A stretch of DNA of 48,714 nucleotides, taken from Helochares maculicollis. Taxonomy: Eukaryota > Arthropoda > Insecta > Coleoptera > Hydrophilidae. The stretch spans positions 1-48,714 of the forward strand of contig JAWQRO010000209.1 of NCBI GenBank assembly GCA_033557835.1, read 5' to 3'. Each line of letters begins with the position of its first letter. Position 1 is the first letter of the stretch. The notes beneath the pieces were generated by a model, which ran no database searches, was not told the origin of the DNA, and worked only from the letters and a program-made list of their open reading frames with translations. The position numbers and the translations under genes were made by a program. Shown here in pieces: positions 23,162 to 34,700 of this stretch.

Positions 23162-26100
23162 CTCTATTGCTACAGTCCGAAGGTTCTGACGGCAGCCAAT
23201 CGCAGTACGCTTGGGGAAGTTGAGAATCACCATCATAAGGATCCGAGGTGAATTGGACTAATGGATCACTATACATTGTTTGTGGTGTAGTTGGAGCTGA
23301 TGAGAAGTTATAGCATGGGTAAAATGGGGTATTAGCGTATAGGTCTAGGTATTGGCGTTCTAACGATTTACTTTTTTCATGATAATTTGATGAAGAAGTC
23401 TTCCCTGCTTTGGAGGAATCAAGAAATTTAAATGTATGTGAACTTTTAGAGGAACTTGGGCTTCCTGACAATAGTGTAGGCGAATTAGAGTTTCTTGCTT
23501 TTGAGAAATCATAGTTTATAGAAGAATTAGCGCTTCTAAAGTTCGGACTAGCGCTATGTTTTATATGTACAGATGATGAGTTTGCAGGGGATGTAAGATC
23601 TACAGAAGGGTTTTTAGAGCTTATAGATAAATGAAGCTTTTTGGGAGATTTGGTATTTTTTGGAAAGTTAAATGATGAAATTTCTACATTTGAAGGAGTC
23701 TGGTATGCAATGGAGCATTTAGAGCTTTTGGTTTTGTCCATGGAATCCGTTGTCCGTGGTTGGGAATTCTTGGAAGAGATTGTTTCCGAACCCAACGATG
23801 GATTTTCTAAAGCCAATGATCTTATGGGCCCTTGAGCTAATGTAGTATCTTGAATGTTAACCGAATCTTGTATATGAGTTACGTGTTGGCTTTCTAAGTT
23901 AACAGAACCATCAATATGTGCCGATCCTTTAAGGTTTGTTTTGTTTTGTGAGTTTGGAGATCTTTGTTTTGAAAATAATTGGGGATTTATAGACCTTTGT
24001 GGAGTTAGAGAGCTTTGTTGATTTTCAGACAATTGCGAGCTTATGGGACTTAATGAGTCCATAGAAAGCTGCGCATCGATGAAATATTTAGTAGAATCTT
24101 TCGGTCTTAGAGGATGTTGGGGAGTATTAATACTATGTGAGACAATAGGATCTGAAAGGTGCGTGGTAGCGCGTGTATTTAAAGCATCTCTTGAGTGTGG
24201 TTTTGTGTTAGAAGGATAGTTTACAGAATCTAGAGTATGCAAAGAGTGTGGTGGACTTGTATATCCTTTCAGACTTCTGATATTACATGAACTCAAATGT
24301 CCTTCAGAGGTTCTTTCTCCAAGGTTCTTCGTTCCTTGACAACCTATACTGTCAAAACTCAATGCATCTTCAAGACTTACAAGTTTTTCAGATGGAGTGG
24401 TACCTGCAGGACTCGTACCACATTTAAGGCTCAAAACATTATCTCGATTCGTGGTACTTTCTGGACTCGTAGTGCCTTGAGTCATTTCAAGCTCTTTAAG
24501 GTTTATCGTATCTTTAGGCGCTATAGTATCTTCGAGAGTAACAGCACCTATGGATCTTTGAGGACTTGTGGTGCTCTGAAGAGCTGCCTTGTTCAACAAA
24601 CATTGAGAGCCCAGTGTTTTCGAAGATTGAGGACACATAGAAAATTGATGTGTTGAAGGATGCAAACTCTTCGGTGAAGTTGACGTAATAGAAGTCAACG
24701 GTCTTTTACAATCTAAGTTCGCAGAGGGTCTAAAATTTGTATGATGAAGTACAAGATTAGACGATTCTTGAAAACTTGACGTGTCACTGGCGCAAGCTGT
24801 TGGGTTGGCAAATATTAATGAGGTTTTCGGAAACGTTCCCTCAAAAGATGTAGAAGAAGTTTTAGATAAAGGACTTTTAAGGTTAATACTTGTTTTTGAG
24901 TCGAAAACTACAGGAGGAGTGATAGTTTTGTAAACACTACTAGTTTTACAAGATGCACCTTTCGTGCTTTTAGTTTTGTCTCTAGTATTGGCTGTAGATG
25001 TAATAGCTGTAGTAATAGGATTTAGTTGGGTAGAAGTGTTTCCAGATGCAGCTCTTTCAAAACTAGTGCCATCAAAGCTTTTCGCATTGATTCTAGTAGT
25101 ATTGCCTGTGGTAGTAGAAACGTTCGGCCTAAGATCTTTGGCTCTAGGTATGTAGTCTTGAGTATCAATTGCTTCATTTATCAAAGGTCGATTATCAGCA
25201 TAACGCTTGTTATTTAAAAATGTGCTATTGTAGCTCATAGTTTGATCGTCTACCAAAGGTTGGTAGTCCAGGGCATCGTATTGTAATGGGTATCGCTGCA
25301 ATGGCGCAGCAATTAATTTTGTACCATCCTTAGATGAACCATTTTTGGATTTTTTAGAATCAGGAGTGCGTATGAAAAGCCTCTGTAGGGTAAAAGTCGG
25401 CTTTTCTCCTCCAGCAGGTGATTTGCATGCTTTGTCTTCATGTTTTCCCAGTGATGATACATCTTTATAGGTTTCTAAACAAGTGTCAGATCCTCTACGA
25501 ATAGAAGCGCTTTCTTGCTGGTACAAATCTTTCATGGTCAATTTACTTGGCAGAGTTTTTGATCGGCCCATTGGGCATGCAACTGCTTCTTTTGAAACTG
25601 GTAAGGAGTCATCACTTCCAGAAGACGTATTTTCCATAAATTCTCGCACAGAGCGAATTTCGATTGCTTCTTTGCCTCGTTCTGACGTTTTGACGAGAAG
25701 CTTTACTTCGGCCTTGACGACCTTCTCAAACGGTTCGTAATCAATTTTGCCATAACTTTTTTGACTACACGAATCTGTATCATAATCCTCGTAAATATCT
25801 TTATTGGAGGCAACGCTTGACTCAAAATAGCTACTTTTGTTAGAGTTCGTCCTACCAGGGCATTGTTTGGCGTCAAAACTCTTGATAGAATATGCTCCTA
25901 GCAAGCTCAAGTTTTCTTCATCTTCTTCTGGCACAATGCTCAAATTCCGATAAGCCCCTTCCCACCAAATATCACCAGTATTAGTATATTGGTTATGCAA
26001 GCTTTCGAAGCATTTGCTGCTAGGACCCGCGGGTTCAATAGGTTCATAGTCGTGTTCGACTTCCTCAGTCCAGCTGTCTGGATAATCTTCCAAACTATCA

Positions 26101-27457
26101 CAGAGGCTTTCGCTGGAAGCGGTATGGACTGGATTGAAACTAATTGGATGCTTGTAGGGTAACCCTTCAAGAAAATCATCGTGAGTTATGTTTTCCAAGA
26201 GAAGCGCAGCCTCGTCTGTTTCGACTTCAAGGAGGAGCTTAGCTAGAGAATCTTGAACTTTGTCAATTTCTGAGGGATTGTCTGAATTCGATGGATGACC
26301 TGAATCGGTTGGAATGAATGAATCTGTAGACGTTGACCCTGTATTAGTCGAGTGAGTGGTGCTTGTTCCTGAAGTGCTAGAACTGATTGTATTGAAACCT
26401 GACAAGTTAAAATCTTTGTTGCTTTGACTGATTATGTTAAAGTTTGAGGTAGAGCCTTTTGAAATAGTCCTTTCCAGAGCAGATTTTGAAGTTTTTAGAG
26501 GATCTAAAGAGACTCTATGAAATATGTTAAAATTATCCGTCGATTCTCCAATATCTAAGGGTGGGCAGGCTGATTCTCTTAATATACCTGTTTTACTTCC
26601 ATGTTCTGATAATGAATCATTAGTGTCAGAACGTGAGCATATTGTAGCTGTAGGCAAATGACTAGCCGCAGAGGAAGAGCTTGCAATATCTTTGGTAAAA
26701 TCTAAAGTTTTTATATTAGATTCATCAGCACCTGAAGGAGAGCCTATGATACTTGAAACTGAATCAGAAGTGTTTTTGGCAAATCTTTTGATTGAAGCTG
26801 CTCTTCTAGATCTGTCTTTATTGGCAGAGCTGCTTTTTAGAAGAGTGTATCCTAATGCTTCTGGCGTTGAATGTTCTTGTTCAGCTTCATCAAGTAGGTC
26901 TTCAGAACTATCAAAACTGATAAGATCATACTCGTGTGGCTCTTCAAGCTTTCGGTAGTTTGGATCACCAAAGGCTACCATTTCATAAGGATTTTGGTCA
27001 TGAATGTCAATTTCATGAGTGGTTTCGTAAACTTTCGGTATTTTAACAGTTTTTTTGATGGGAATTTCAATAACTGCATCTGTAGAGGGAATTAACTCCA
27101 AAGTATTAACACAAGGATCCTCTTTTGGGTTTTCTAAAATGTCCAAGTCTAGGGCAAAAAGTTTCTCTTGCTGCTCTACTTCACTGAGCATGCGTTCCAA
27201 CATGGCGTCGATTTGGGTGTATGAAGTGGTTTTGTGCATATAAGGGTTTGAGTCACCAGGAGATAGAGGGGCTGAATCCATTTCGGATGAAAAAGCAGAA
27301 GGGGATTCAAGACTTTGTTGTTTTTTAAGAGAATAAATTTTTTTTGGCGAGGATACTCTAGGGAGAGTGGATGATCTTTGACGGATTACACTGCGATTGA
27401 CGTTGGTTAAAAGGACGCTTTCATAAGTCACCGTTTCTGTTGGTGTTACGTTGCAAT
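23162..27457 (-). CDS. Ank2: Giant cassette exon C: Ser/Thr/Asn-rich tail segment
   Basis: An internal coding exon of 4,296 nt, exactly 1,432 codons. The acceptor is a good pyrimidine tract ending cctttgttgccag (27458) and the donor is AGAG/gtaaaa, both phase 1, so the exon is a frame-neutral cassette. Reading past the donor meets non-coding-looking sequence and a stop at 23064. The protein starts CNVTPTETVTYESV and includes a helical MLERMLSEVEQQEKLFALD segment near residue 95, an acidic stretch with SWTEEVEHDYEPIEP, a WWEGAYRNLSIVPEEDEEN patch near residue 500, and a long Ser/Thr/Asn/Pro-rich disordered region (about residues 800-1350). It ends near FYPCYNFSSAPTTPQTMY and YCDWLPSEPSDCSNR. 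I recognise no known domain. The Trp- and Tyr-rich patches are the likeliest binding elements. Gene name by context only. Confidence 0.75.
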
Positions 27458-27840
27458 CTGGCAACAAAGGTATTTGCTCTTAATAATAATGATAGTTGAC
27501 ACTCACTAGTATAATATTCTTTACATAACATACGTCCTCATAGAACAATATCTCAAATGAGTATCACATGTCCTACCTAAGAGTGAGCGATAAATCACTT
27601 TATATTTTATATTTACATCCTTCAAACAAAGAATGAGATTCAATGGTATTGAAATCTGATGTTCAAAGTTTGTCTGTGATAGAATTTATATATCATATTT
27701 TTTTAATATACTGAAATTTAATTTTATTAGTTAAATCTTGTTTGTACATTTCTGATACAAAATATCTACAAACAATTAAATTAATGATTATAGGGAAACT
27801 ATTATGCAATGCCTTAATGTAATTCACATTTAACAGATTG

Positions 27841-27855
27841 CATGCATTGCATGCA
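27841..27855 (-). promoter_or_regulatory. Tandem TGCATG pair (Rbfox-type splicing element)
   Basis: Two minus-strand TGCATG hexamers, at 27846-27841 and 27855-27850, lie about 385-400 nt upstream of the exon C acceptor. (U)GCAUG is the established binding site of Rbfox/A2BP1 splicing factors, which act on neuronal cassette exons. Four more copies lie in the same intron at 28249-28254, 29012-29017, 29020-29025 and 30410-30415. The partly palindromic sequence makes plus-strand copies too, so orientation bias is modest. Confidence 0.4.
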
Positions 27856-28784
27856 GCTCTTTAATGTGATTGTTTTCATAAAAAAAAATTTAAAAAAGGT
27901 CTCTATATAATTTCCCACAATGCAATTGATTTCGTCAAAATATCTTTACTTGCTACTATTGCAATATGAATCTTAATTTTACTTGATATAAATTGAGTAT
28001 ATATGATAAAATAAATTAGAAAACATCAAGCTTTTCTACTCAATTTATATTTGCAATAAAACTTGAAGTCAGTAATTTAAAATATGCAAAAGATTCTCGT
28101 TTACTTAATTATTTTCCTTTAAAGGGCCCTGTTCTGTGTAAAATTGATATTTATACATTTTAATACACAGAAACCATGAAGAATATAATTGTAAGCCATT
28201 TTAATTTGTGAATCTACATTGCTAGGAATCAAACAAACTTCAAATATCCATGCAAACATTTTGATAACGCGACAATTTAAAAATTGGAACAGCCCGCAAT
28301 GCTATCAAATTGCATGTTATTTAAATTAAAAAGTAAGGAAATTGCAATACACTCAAATTGTAATGTTATAGAACAGAAAAACACAAATAATTTCCTTTTG
28401 CATTAACCATAGTATCTTTAAAAGTGTAGTAAGAATATTTCTTCAGAAAGAGTAATTGATTTCTAAGTAAGTCTATATCTTTTAAGAACGGTGATCTTTA
28501 ATGAATACATCGAAAAAAATTAATAATAATTAATATTTTTGATAGGATGATCTAAAGTTGCCAATGATCATGAATGAGGAAAAACTGAATGTGACATTAA
28601 AAAAAGTTTTATTAAAGAACGTGAAGCCTTGAAAGCTAAAAGCTTGCCTTTTGTTGTAACAATAATAATAAGTACGAAATTACGAATAAAAAGAAGCTCA
28701 TCTTCACCAAAATAAAAAAAAATATATTTTTCTACTACTGAAAAACCCAGCTTGAAGCGTATTTACTGTGCTCTAAGAACTAAC

Positions 28785-28830
28785 ATGGTTAAGAAGAAGA
28801 AGAGCGGGTCGTCTTCTCCGAGTGTTAACG
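28785..28830 (+). CDS. Possible first coding exon of a nested plus-strand gene
   Basis: A locally GC-richer stretch inside an AT-rich intron encodes MVKKKKSGSSSPSVN from an ATG with A at -3 (taacATGG), followed by a possible donor G/gtttgt. The composition stands out from its surroundings. A compatible phase-1 acceptor lies at 29349/29350 with an open frame to a stop at 29507, which would give a 67-residue product, but no family is recognised. It may equally be a chance open frame or a decayed fragment. Confidence 0.15.
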
Positions 28831-28884
28831 GTTTGTTAATTTTGTTACTTGGTTAGAATGGTTAGGCAGTGCATTAAAAATCAT

Positions 28885-29031
28885 CTAAAATTCCAGAACA
28901 AATCTTCCCTTGTTTTCAAGTTGTCTTCCATCTTCCGAAAGATATTCTTCCATCAACTGTTTGGATTTGTTCGCATCCTGGTACTTAAATACTAGTAAAT
29001 TTGGTGCAAGACATGCAAGCATGCATTTCAT
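28885..29031 (-). CDS. Small hypothetical open frame (48 aa)
   Basis: An ATG-to-TAG frame on the minus strand starting MKCMLACLAP, containing KSKQLMEEYLSEDG and ending GRFVLEF. The GC content is higher than in the flanks and the sequence looks protein-like. No splice signals clearly link it to the giant gene, and I recognise no family. It could be a small peptide gene, a remnant of a mobile element or gene fragment, or chance. Confidence 0.15.
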   Translation of the reverse strand: MKCMLACLAPNLLVFKYQDANKSKQLMEEYLSEDGRQLENKGRFVLEF

Positions 29032-30234
29032 TGGTAATCAATTATGACCTAAGCTTAGACGTTTAACATCAAACAATTAAAATTTAGCCCAATCAAATTG
29101 ATACCATGACATTATACCAGGTGGCTCCTTTCTAAAAATGGAAAACAAAAATTGTTTGACCCTGGAAAGCAACGTTTCAGGATAACTTAAAAGCCCTACA
29201 CATTCTTATTACGAAGAAAGTGCAGAAAGTGAACCGTTTGGAGAGCTAAAAATGAATCGAGCATTTATTTAAACTAAATCAACAGTACTTTTGGAATAAT
29301 TTCTGTTTCGTTTATTGCCCTACTGTTAATTTTGATCACTTACTTTGAGTGTCTGATTTATTAGTTGTTCAAATTTCTGCGGATTTTCAACGTCATGCTC
29401 GTTTCATTTTGTTAACGAATTATTTTGGTGTATATTTAAGAATGCAAAAAGCAAGCGTTGTAAGCACTGCAAAGCAGGGCTCCTTTGAGTATAAGTGTGT
29501 TAATTAGAATCCTTGCATGATTTTTTTATTGTAAGTTGGACATCGAAGTGACCTCGAAACTTTGATGGGGATTGTGTTAGAAAAACAAAGACTTGGCATG
29601 TTAGCAAAACACAGATTAAAAAACTGCATTCATTGGCTTTTATCTTAGTAATTAAAAACGTAGAGCAAGTTTGTTTTGTTAAAAACGTAAAAATAATTAA
29701 TAAGAAATAAATTAGTTAAATTAATTAAGTTCGTAAAAGAAAATAAAACCAAAAGACACAAAACAGTGAAATAAGTCCTTAAAATGAAAATTAAACCAAA
29801 GGAATGGTGGAGATAGACTTGAAATTTGATAAAAAATGGATATGCTCCTAGCGATACAATGATGATACAAAATGTCTAAAATAAATCTACCTAGTTACCA
29901 AATTGTTATGTTTTTTAGCCGCATTTTATGCATAATGTTTTCTTTTCCTAGCTGGATTTTTACCAGCTAGTCTTCTTAGCTTTTCATTTTTTAAATATTT
30001 GACTTTAAGTACTTTTGGTTTGTTTTCATACCTATTACAAATATTTGAGTTGCTTTATATTACATTTTCGTGCAAACTCTTGTGAGCTTGTCCTCTCTAA
30101 ATATAAATTTCTGTACTTTGTGTACGAAATAGGTTTAGATATAAAAATGGTATGACTTGTAAACGTGAATGAAAAGCTTGCCAATTTTGCATCATGTTCA
30201 CTTTTTATATAAACTAATTTGGTATATCTTTGCA

Positions 30235-30490
30235 GGGGCCATTTTATTTAATAATTAACTTACCTACGAATGCATTTAGATTTATTGCTTCAATAAAGTG
30301 GCCCCTTTTAAATTCTGGAGAAAATCATATAATAGAAGTTTATGTATTAAAATATTATGAAAAAGAAAATGAAAAACAGTATGTAGAAATAAAATTGCAA
30401 CAACGTGAACATGCAAAAGTTGGCAAACTTTTTTTGATGATTATGCAAAATACTTATATTTTCCTGATTTTAAAAGTCTTGCTTTTCTAA
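30235..30490 (+). CDS. Hypothetical plus-strand open frame with upstream acceptor (85 codons)
   Basis: Directly after a good acceptor-like sequence (ggtatatctttgcag) the plus strand stays open for 85 codons in very AT-rich DNA before a TAA. The product contains NAFRFIASIKWPLLNSGEN and a charged YYEKENEKQYVEIKLQQ segment and ends in hydrophobic residues. There is no ATG near the start, so it would have to be a downstream exon of a nested gene. No family is recognised; chance is not excluded. Confidence 0.2.
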
Positions 30491-30675
30491 TTATTAGATT
30501 TAGAGTGTTGATAATTATTTTTGAATGGATACTAAATAGATAACATTTTAAATAGAAAATGAATCTTTTTGTTTTTATGTTTAACTTAACATAGCAATAT
30601 TTTGCATAGTCAATCCCCTGCGAAATATTACAACCCTCATTAAGTACAGCTAAGGAAACTCAAAACAAATCTTAC

Positions 30676-30762
30676 CTTGCAATGCAGCGCCCTTTTCTAC
30701 TGTTGCTTGCTGAGTTGCTGTGATGGGTCTTTCGACAGCTGGTCTTCCACTGGCGTCCCATT
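30676..30762 (-). CDS. Ank2: Small 87-nt cassette exon between exons B and C
   Basis: A well-defined small exon: acceptor gctctcttctattttag immediately before 30762 and donor CAAG/gtaaga after 30676. Its 87 nt are 29 codons, phase 1 at both ends, matching all neighbouring junctions. In that phase it encodes WDASGRPAVERPITATQQ and then ATVEKGAALQ, with the split codons completed by the adjacent exons. GC content is much higher than in the flanking intron. It was missed by simple open-frame length limits. A TGCATG hexamer lies about 260 nt downstream of its donor, a classical position for Rbfox-activated cassette exons. Phase 0 hits a stop, but the third frame is also open, so the phase call rests on the neighbours. 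Confidence 0.75.
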
Positions 30763-31718
30763 CTAAAATAGAAGAGAGCAAAATAACGTTAGGAGGATAT
30801 TTCTTTTCTATATTTTAAGCATTTCTATAACTATATTCTTAGTCTATTCTAATTGGTAGCGATTAAACTTACTGTACATAACTTATAATACAATTTTTTG
30901 ATCTACTTGAGGTACATACTTACATGTTATTTAACCCATTCAAACAGTATTACTTACATTTCAACTTTTCCAAATTAAGGTAGACTTAATTTATAGTGGT
31001 TTTCAAGACATACACATACTTTGCTTATATACATTTTTGTTAAAATTACTTACATTTTCTAAGCCCATATAATTAACGATCTACAAACCTGTTTATTTTC
31101 ACCAAATCTAGTAAGCTTTGCTTGTGCAATATACCTCACAAACTTACATCCAAGGACGCATGGAGTTCCCATGAAACGGTACGTCTGAAAACTTGTAAAA
31201 ATAGGTAAATTCGGACTAAATTATGATTACTCGACAATAAGAATTAATTAAGAATTAAGTAACTTGGTTTTGAAAATTACTGCTAAACCAAAAAAAAATA
31301 CTAAAATTTTAAGTTTTACATAAAATATTTAGATAATTTGATAAAAAAAGTTCACAATGTTTGGCCTACATAAATGCAATTGAACAACATTTAACTAAAC
31401 AAAAAATTAGAAGACGCTGACACTAAATAGATAGCAAAAATTTAACTCCAAACATACTAATATGATAAAATTTTAAATGACTTATGCAAAGTCAGGCTAA
31501 GCCAAAACTACTTGTTTCGCAGTTTTGTAATGTCCACGCCTTGTCGGAAAGTCATAACATTTTTTTTGGAAGAAGAATTAGTCGCCCAAGTTTGGGATTC
31601 TGCACAATTATTCTCCAGATCAAAAAAACAGCCATATCAGGTATAAACCACCACCACATAACGTGCTACCAAGCACCTGCATAACCCTTCAGACAATGAA
31701 GAGAAATTGCTGTCTTAC
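30763..31718 (-). other. Intron between exon B and the 87-nt exon
   Basis: AT-rich intron with donor AGAG/gtaaga at its start (31718) and the strong pyrimidine-tract acceptor of the 87-nt exon at its end. A 37-nt interval with splice-like ends (31148-31184) is noted but not called. Nothing else is seen. Confidence 0.8.
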
Positions 31719-34700
31719 CTCTTTTATCTTGTTGCGAAGTCGACGGAATGAAGGATTTACTTCTGTTGAGCAGTTTACTGGGCTTAAAAATAATGCTAAA
31801 GTGACTCTTAATTTGAACAACCTCTTCGGAAGGAGCTTCAGCTTCGAATTTTTCAGAAACGAATGATGTTTTATTAGCTAAAGGGAGAGACTCGTAATGA
31901 TAGACCAATTTGGCTATGCTCCTGTCTGGAACACGACGTCTTTTGACGCCATAATCTTTAGTTATCTCTGACTGAAGTGGAGATTCACCAATTTGTTGTA
32001 TCATCTTAGGCTTAACTGACAAGCCTTGAAAGTCTTTCTTTAGTTTCGTTAAACCAGTCACTGTCTTTAGCTTAATTGTGGAAACGACCGGTTTAGATTT
32101 TGTTTCAGAATATGTTTTGGGATTTAATAAAATATCTTTCGTTTTTAGGTTAGGTACAGCATTTGCAGTAAGAATCTTAGACGAAGTAGCCGTCTTGTAT
32201 TTAGATGCAGAATCGTTCACTTTATGTTTAACTGCCTCACCTTCAGTTTTGACAGAAGACACTTTGGGCATAAGCGAAAAATCTTTTTTACTAGTTTTAG
32301 TTGGAAAGTATTCAACCTTCACTAAAGAGTTTGCGCTTTCGGAATATGCTTTCTCAGCTTTGGTAGAGCTATCAACCATCTTCAATTTAGGTGCAAAAAT
32401 GCGTGGCAAAGGTTTTAATCTAGAATCTCTTAGCTTAGGTACGTAATTTTTAGTTTGTAAGTTCGAAGTAATTACATCTGAACAGTTTAGCTTCTTGGAT
32501 TTATCTAAATATTTCCCAATTTCCTTCGGCTTAGGAGGGTCTTCAACTAATTTCTTCACTTTAATCTTAGTCAAAGAAGTTAATTTTGAACTATCATCAA
32601 AAATGCTTGGCTCATCCTTTGAATTACTTAGGTTGTGCAAATCCGGCTTAGAAATGCTTAAACTTCTCAAAATACTTGAAGAAGTTGAGGATGTTCTTGC
32701 ATTATTGTCCAATTTTCGTGTTTTATCTTTAAAAATATTTTCATCATTCTTAGAAATATTTAGATCATTCTTAAAAGATCTTGAATAATTCTCAAACATG
32801 ACTGAATCGTTTTTAGAGACACAACAATCTGTTTTAGAAGTGATGATATCATCAATAACTATGCATGGAATATTTTTTGAAATTATACAATCACGTGTAG
32901 AAATGCTTGGTATGCTTAAATCATCGTTAGTAATGCATAGATTAGTTGTAGTAGGCCTTACATTTTTCTTATAAACGTAAGGATCACATATAGAAATACT
33001 TGGATCGCTCTTAGAAAGGCTTGGACCAATTTTAGGAATTCGAAGAGTGTTCTGAAAACAACTCAAAGCATCCTTCGACTTACTTTGAGAATTCTTAGAA
33101 ATACTCAAGACATTTTCGTTTGTTTTGGCTTTGAGACTGGTTATAGTTATAGAAGTGTTCTGTAAGCAATGCCCGATGTTCTTCAAGTCAGTCGTTAAAG
33201 ACGTTTCAAAATATGGGGGGGAAATTCTAGAATAATTTGAAATTTCGTTTAAATTACTTGTGGACTTTCGTAAGAAGCTCGGTAAAATCTTCTGACTTTT
33301 GTCGGAAAGGTTATTAAATTCAGTTGTTAAATTGGTTTGTATCAACTCATTTATATTACCAGTAGAATTCTTTAAACTAGGAAAAGAGCTTTGCAAACTA
33401 AAGGAAGGATTATTGAGATTTTCAAAAGAATCCTTTAATAAAAATGCGTCGTTTAATTTAGAACAGTCGTTTACTTTAACCACCTTTTTCGCAACAAGAG
33501 TCTGCTTAATTGTAGAGTCCTTTTTCTCTTTTACATGCTTTACTTTAACAGAAACGTTTTCTTTAATTGAACTCTTTGCTTTAGCAGAACCCTTTACTTC
33601 AACTGAGTCATTTACTTTACTAAGATTCCTTATTTTAGTAGAATCCATTAATACAGTCAATTCCTTTTCATTTACTTTGACATCATTACTTTCTTGATTA
33701 AAGTCATTTATTTTGAAAAAACTATTTTCTTTATTAGAGTTTTTCTCTCTGGCAATGCTCTTAAGCTCGTATGAATCTCTTGATTTATTAATATCAGAGT
33801 CCACAGATATTCCTACAGGATTCTTTGAATTAATCAACGATTTTTTCCAAAGAGTTTTAGAAGATGTGTCCAAGTTAGTTGTCAAATGTGAGCTATCATT
33901 TAAATTCCTCCAAGAACTCGAGAAAGAACTTTTCAATTTTGTAAATGGGTTTATCAATTCTGTAGAAGATTCTTTAAGTAATGTGGAAAAATCATTCAAA
34001 TTATTCAACGACTTTTTTTTATTGGTACAAGTATTTAAACCTGGCATGATATTTGTTTCAAGAAAATAATTCAAATTAGGGGTCGATTTATACAGATAAG
34101 AACATTTCATAGAAGCGTCTAATACTTTAGATTCCATCGATAAATGTGAAAGTTTTCCCTCTTCACGCAAATTAAAGGTAGAATCCTTCACAGTGCAATT
34201 GTTTTCTAATGGCTGCTCCGAAGCGTACTGAATTTTATCTGACTTGTTTTTCAAAATGTGAGTTGGTTCTCTCAATTGATCGGAAAGGTTTTTCAAATTG
34301 TTAAAAGGATTTTCAAAATCGCCTACAGGATTTCTAAAGTTAAATGAAGAACTTTTTAAATTATCTGACGTATTTGCCAAACTATCAGAAGGAGTATTTA
34401 ACGAATTTAAATTATCTAAAGAGAGACAATTAATTAAAAGATTCCCGGAAGAATCATTCATACTTCCTAACTGCAAATTGCAGACCGTATCTAAATTTTC
34501 AGGGGCACTCTGTAAAATATCTGAGGGGTCCTTTGACGTATTTTCCGATTTAACTGAGGATTTCTTAATATTGTCTGGTAAGCTCGTCAAATAATTCGAA
34601 AGACCATTTACATTAGCTAAGGTACTCTCCGAATTGGATGAAGATTTTTCCAAATTTACCGAAAGCTGATATACAAATGAAGGGCACTCTATATAGTCTG

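Larger units (their letters stand above)
27458..30675 (-). other. Intron between the 87-nt exon and exon C
   Basis: A 3.2-kb AT-rich intron. It contains six minus-strand TGCATG hexamers, several short coding-looking stretches on both strands (28785-28830 plus, 28885-29031 minus, 29350-29507 plus, 30235-30490 plus) and no obvious transposon. The short frames are treated separately because none is proven. Confidence 0.75.

Noticed and set aside
27458..27467. Extending exon C to 27467.
   Set aside because: The apparent first codon is TTG inside the acceptor pyrimidine tract; the exon starts at 27457.
31148..31184. A 37-nt interval with good acceptor (caagttttcag) and donor (GGAT/gtaagt) in the intron before the 87-nt exon.
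   Set aside because: Not divisible by three, so it breaks the phase-1 scheme; splice-like pairs occur by chance in AT-rich introns. Kept only as a note.
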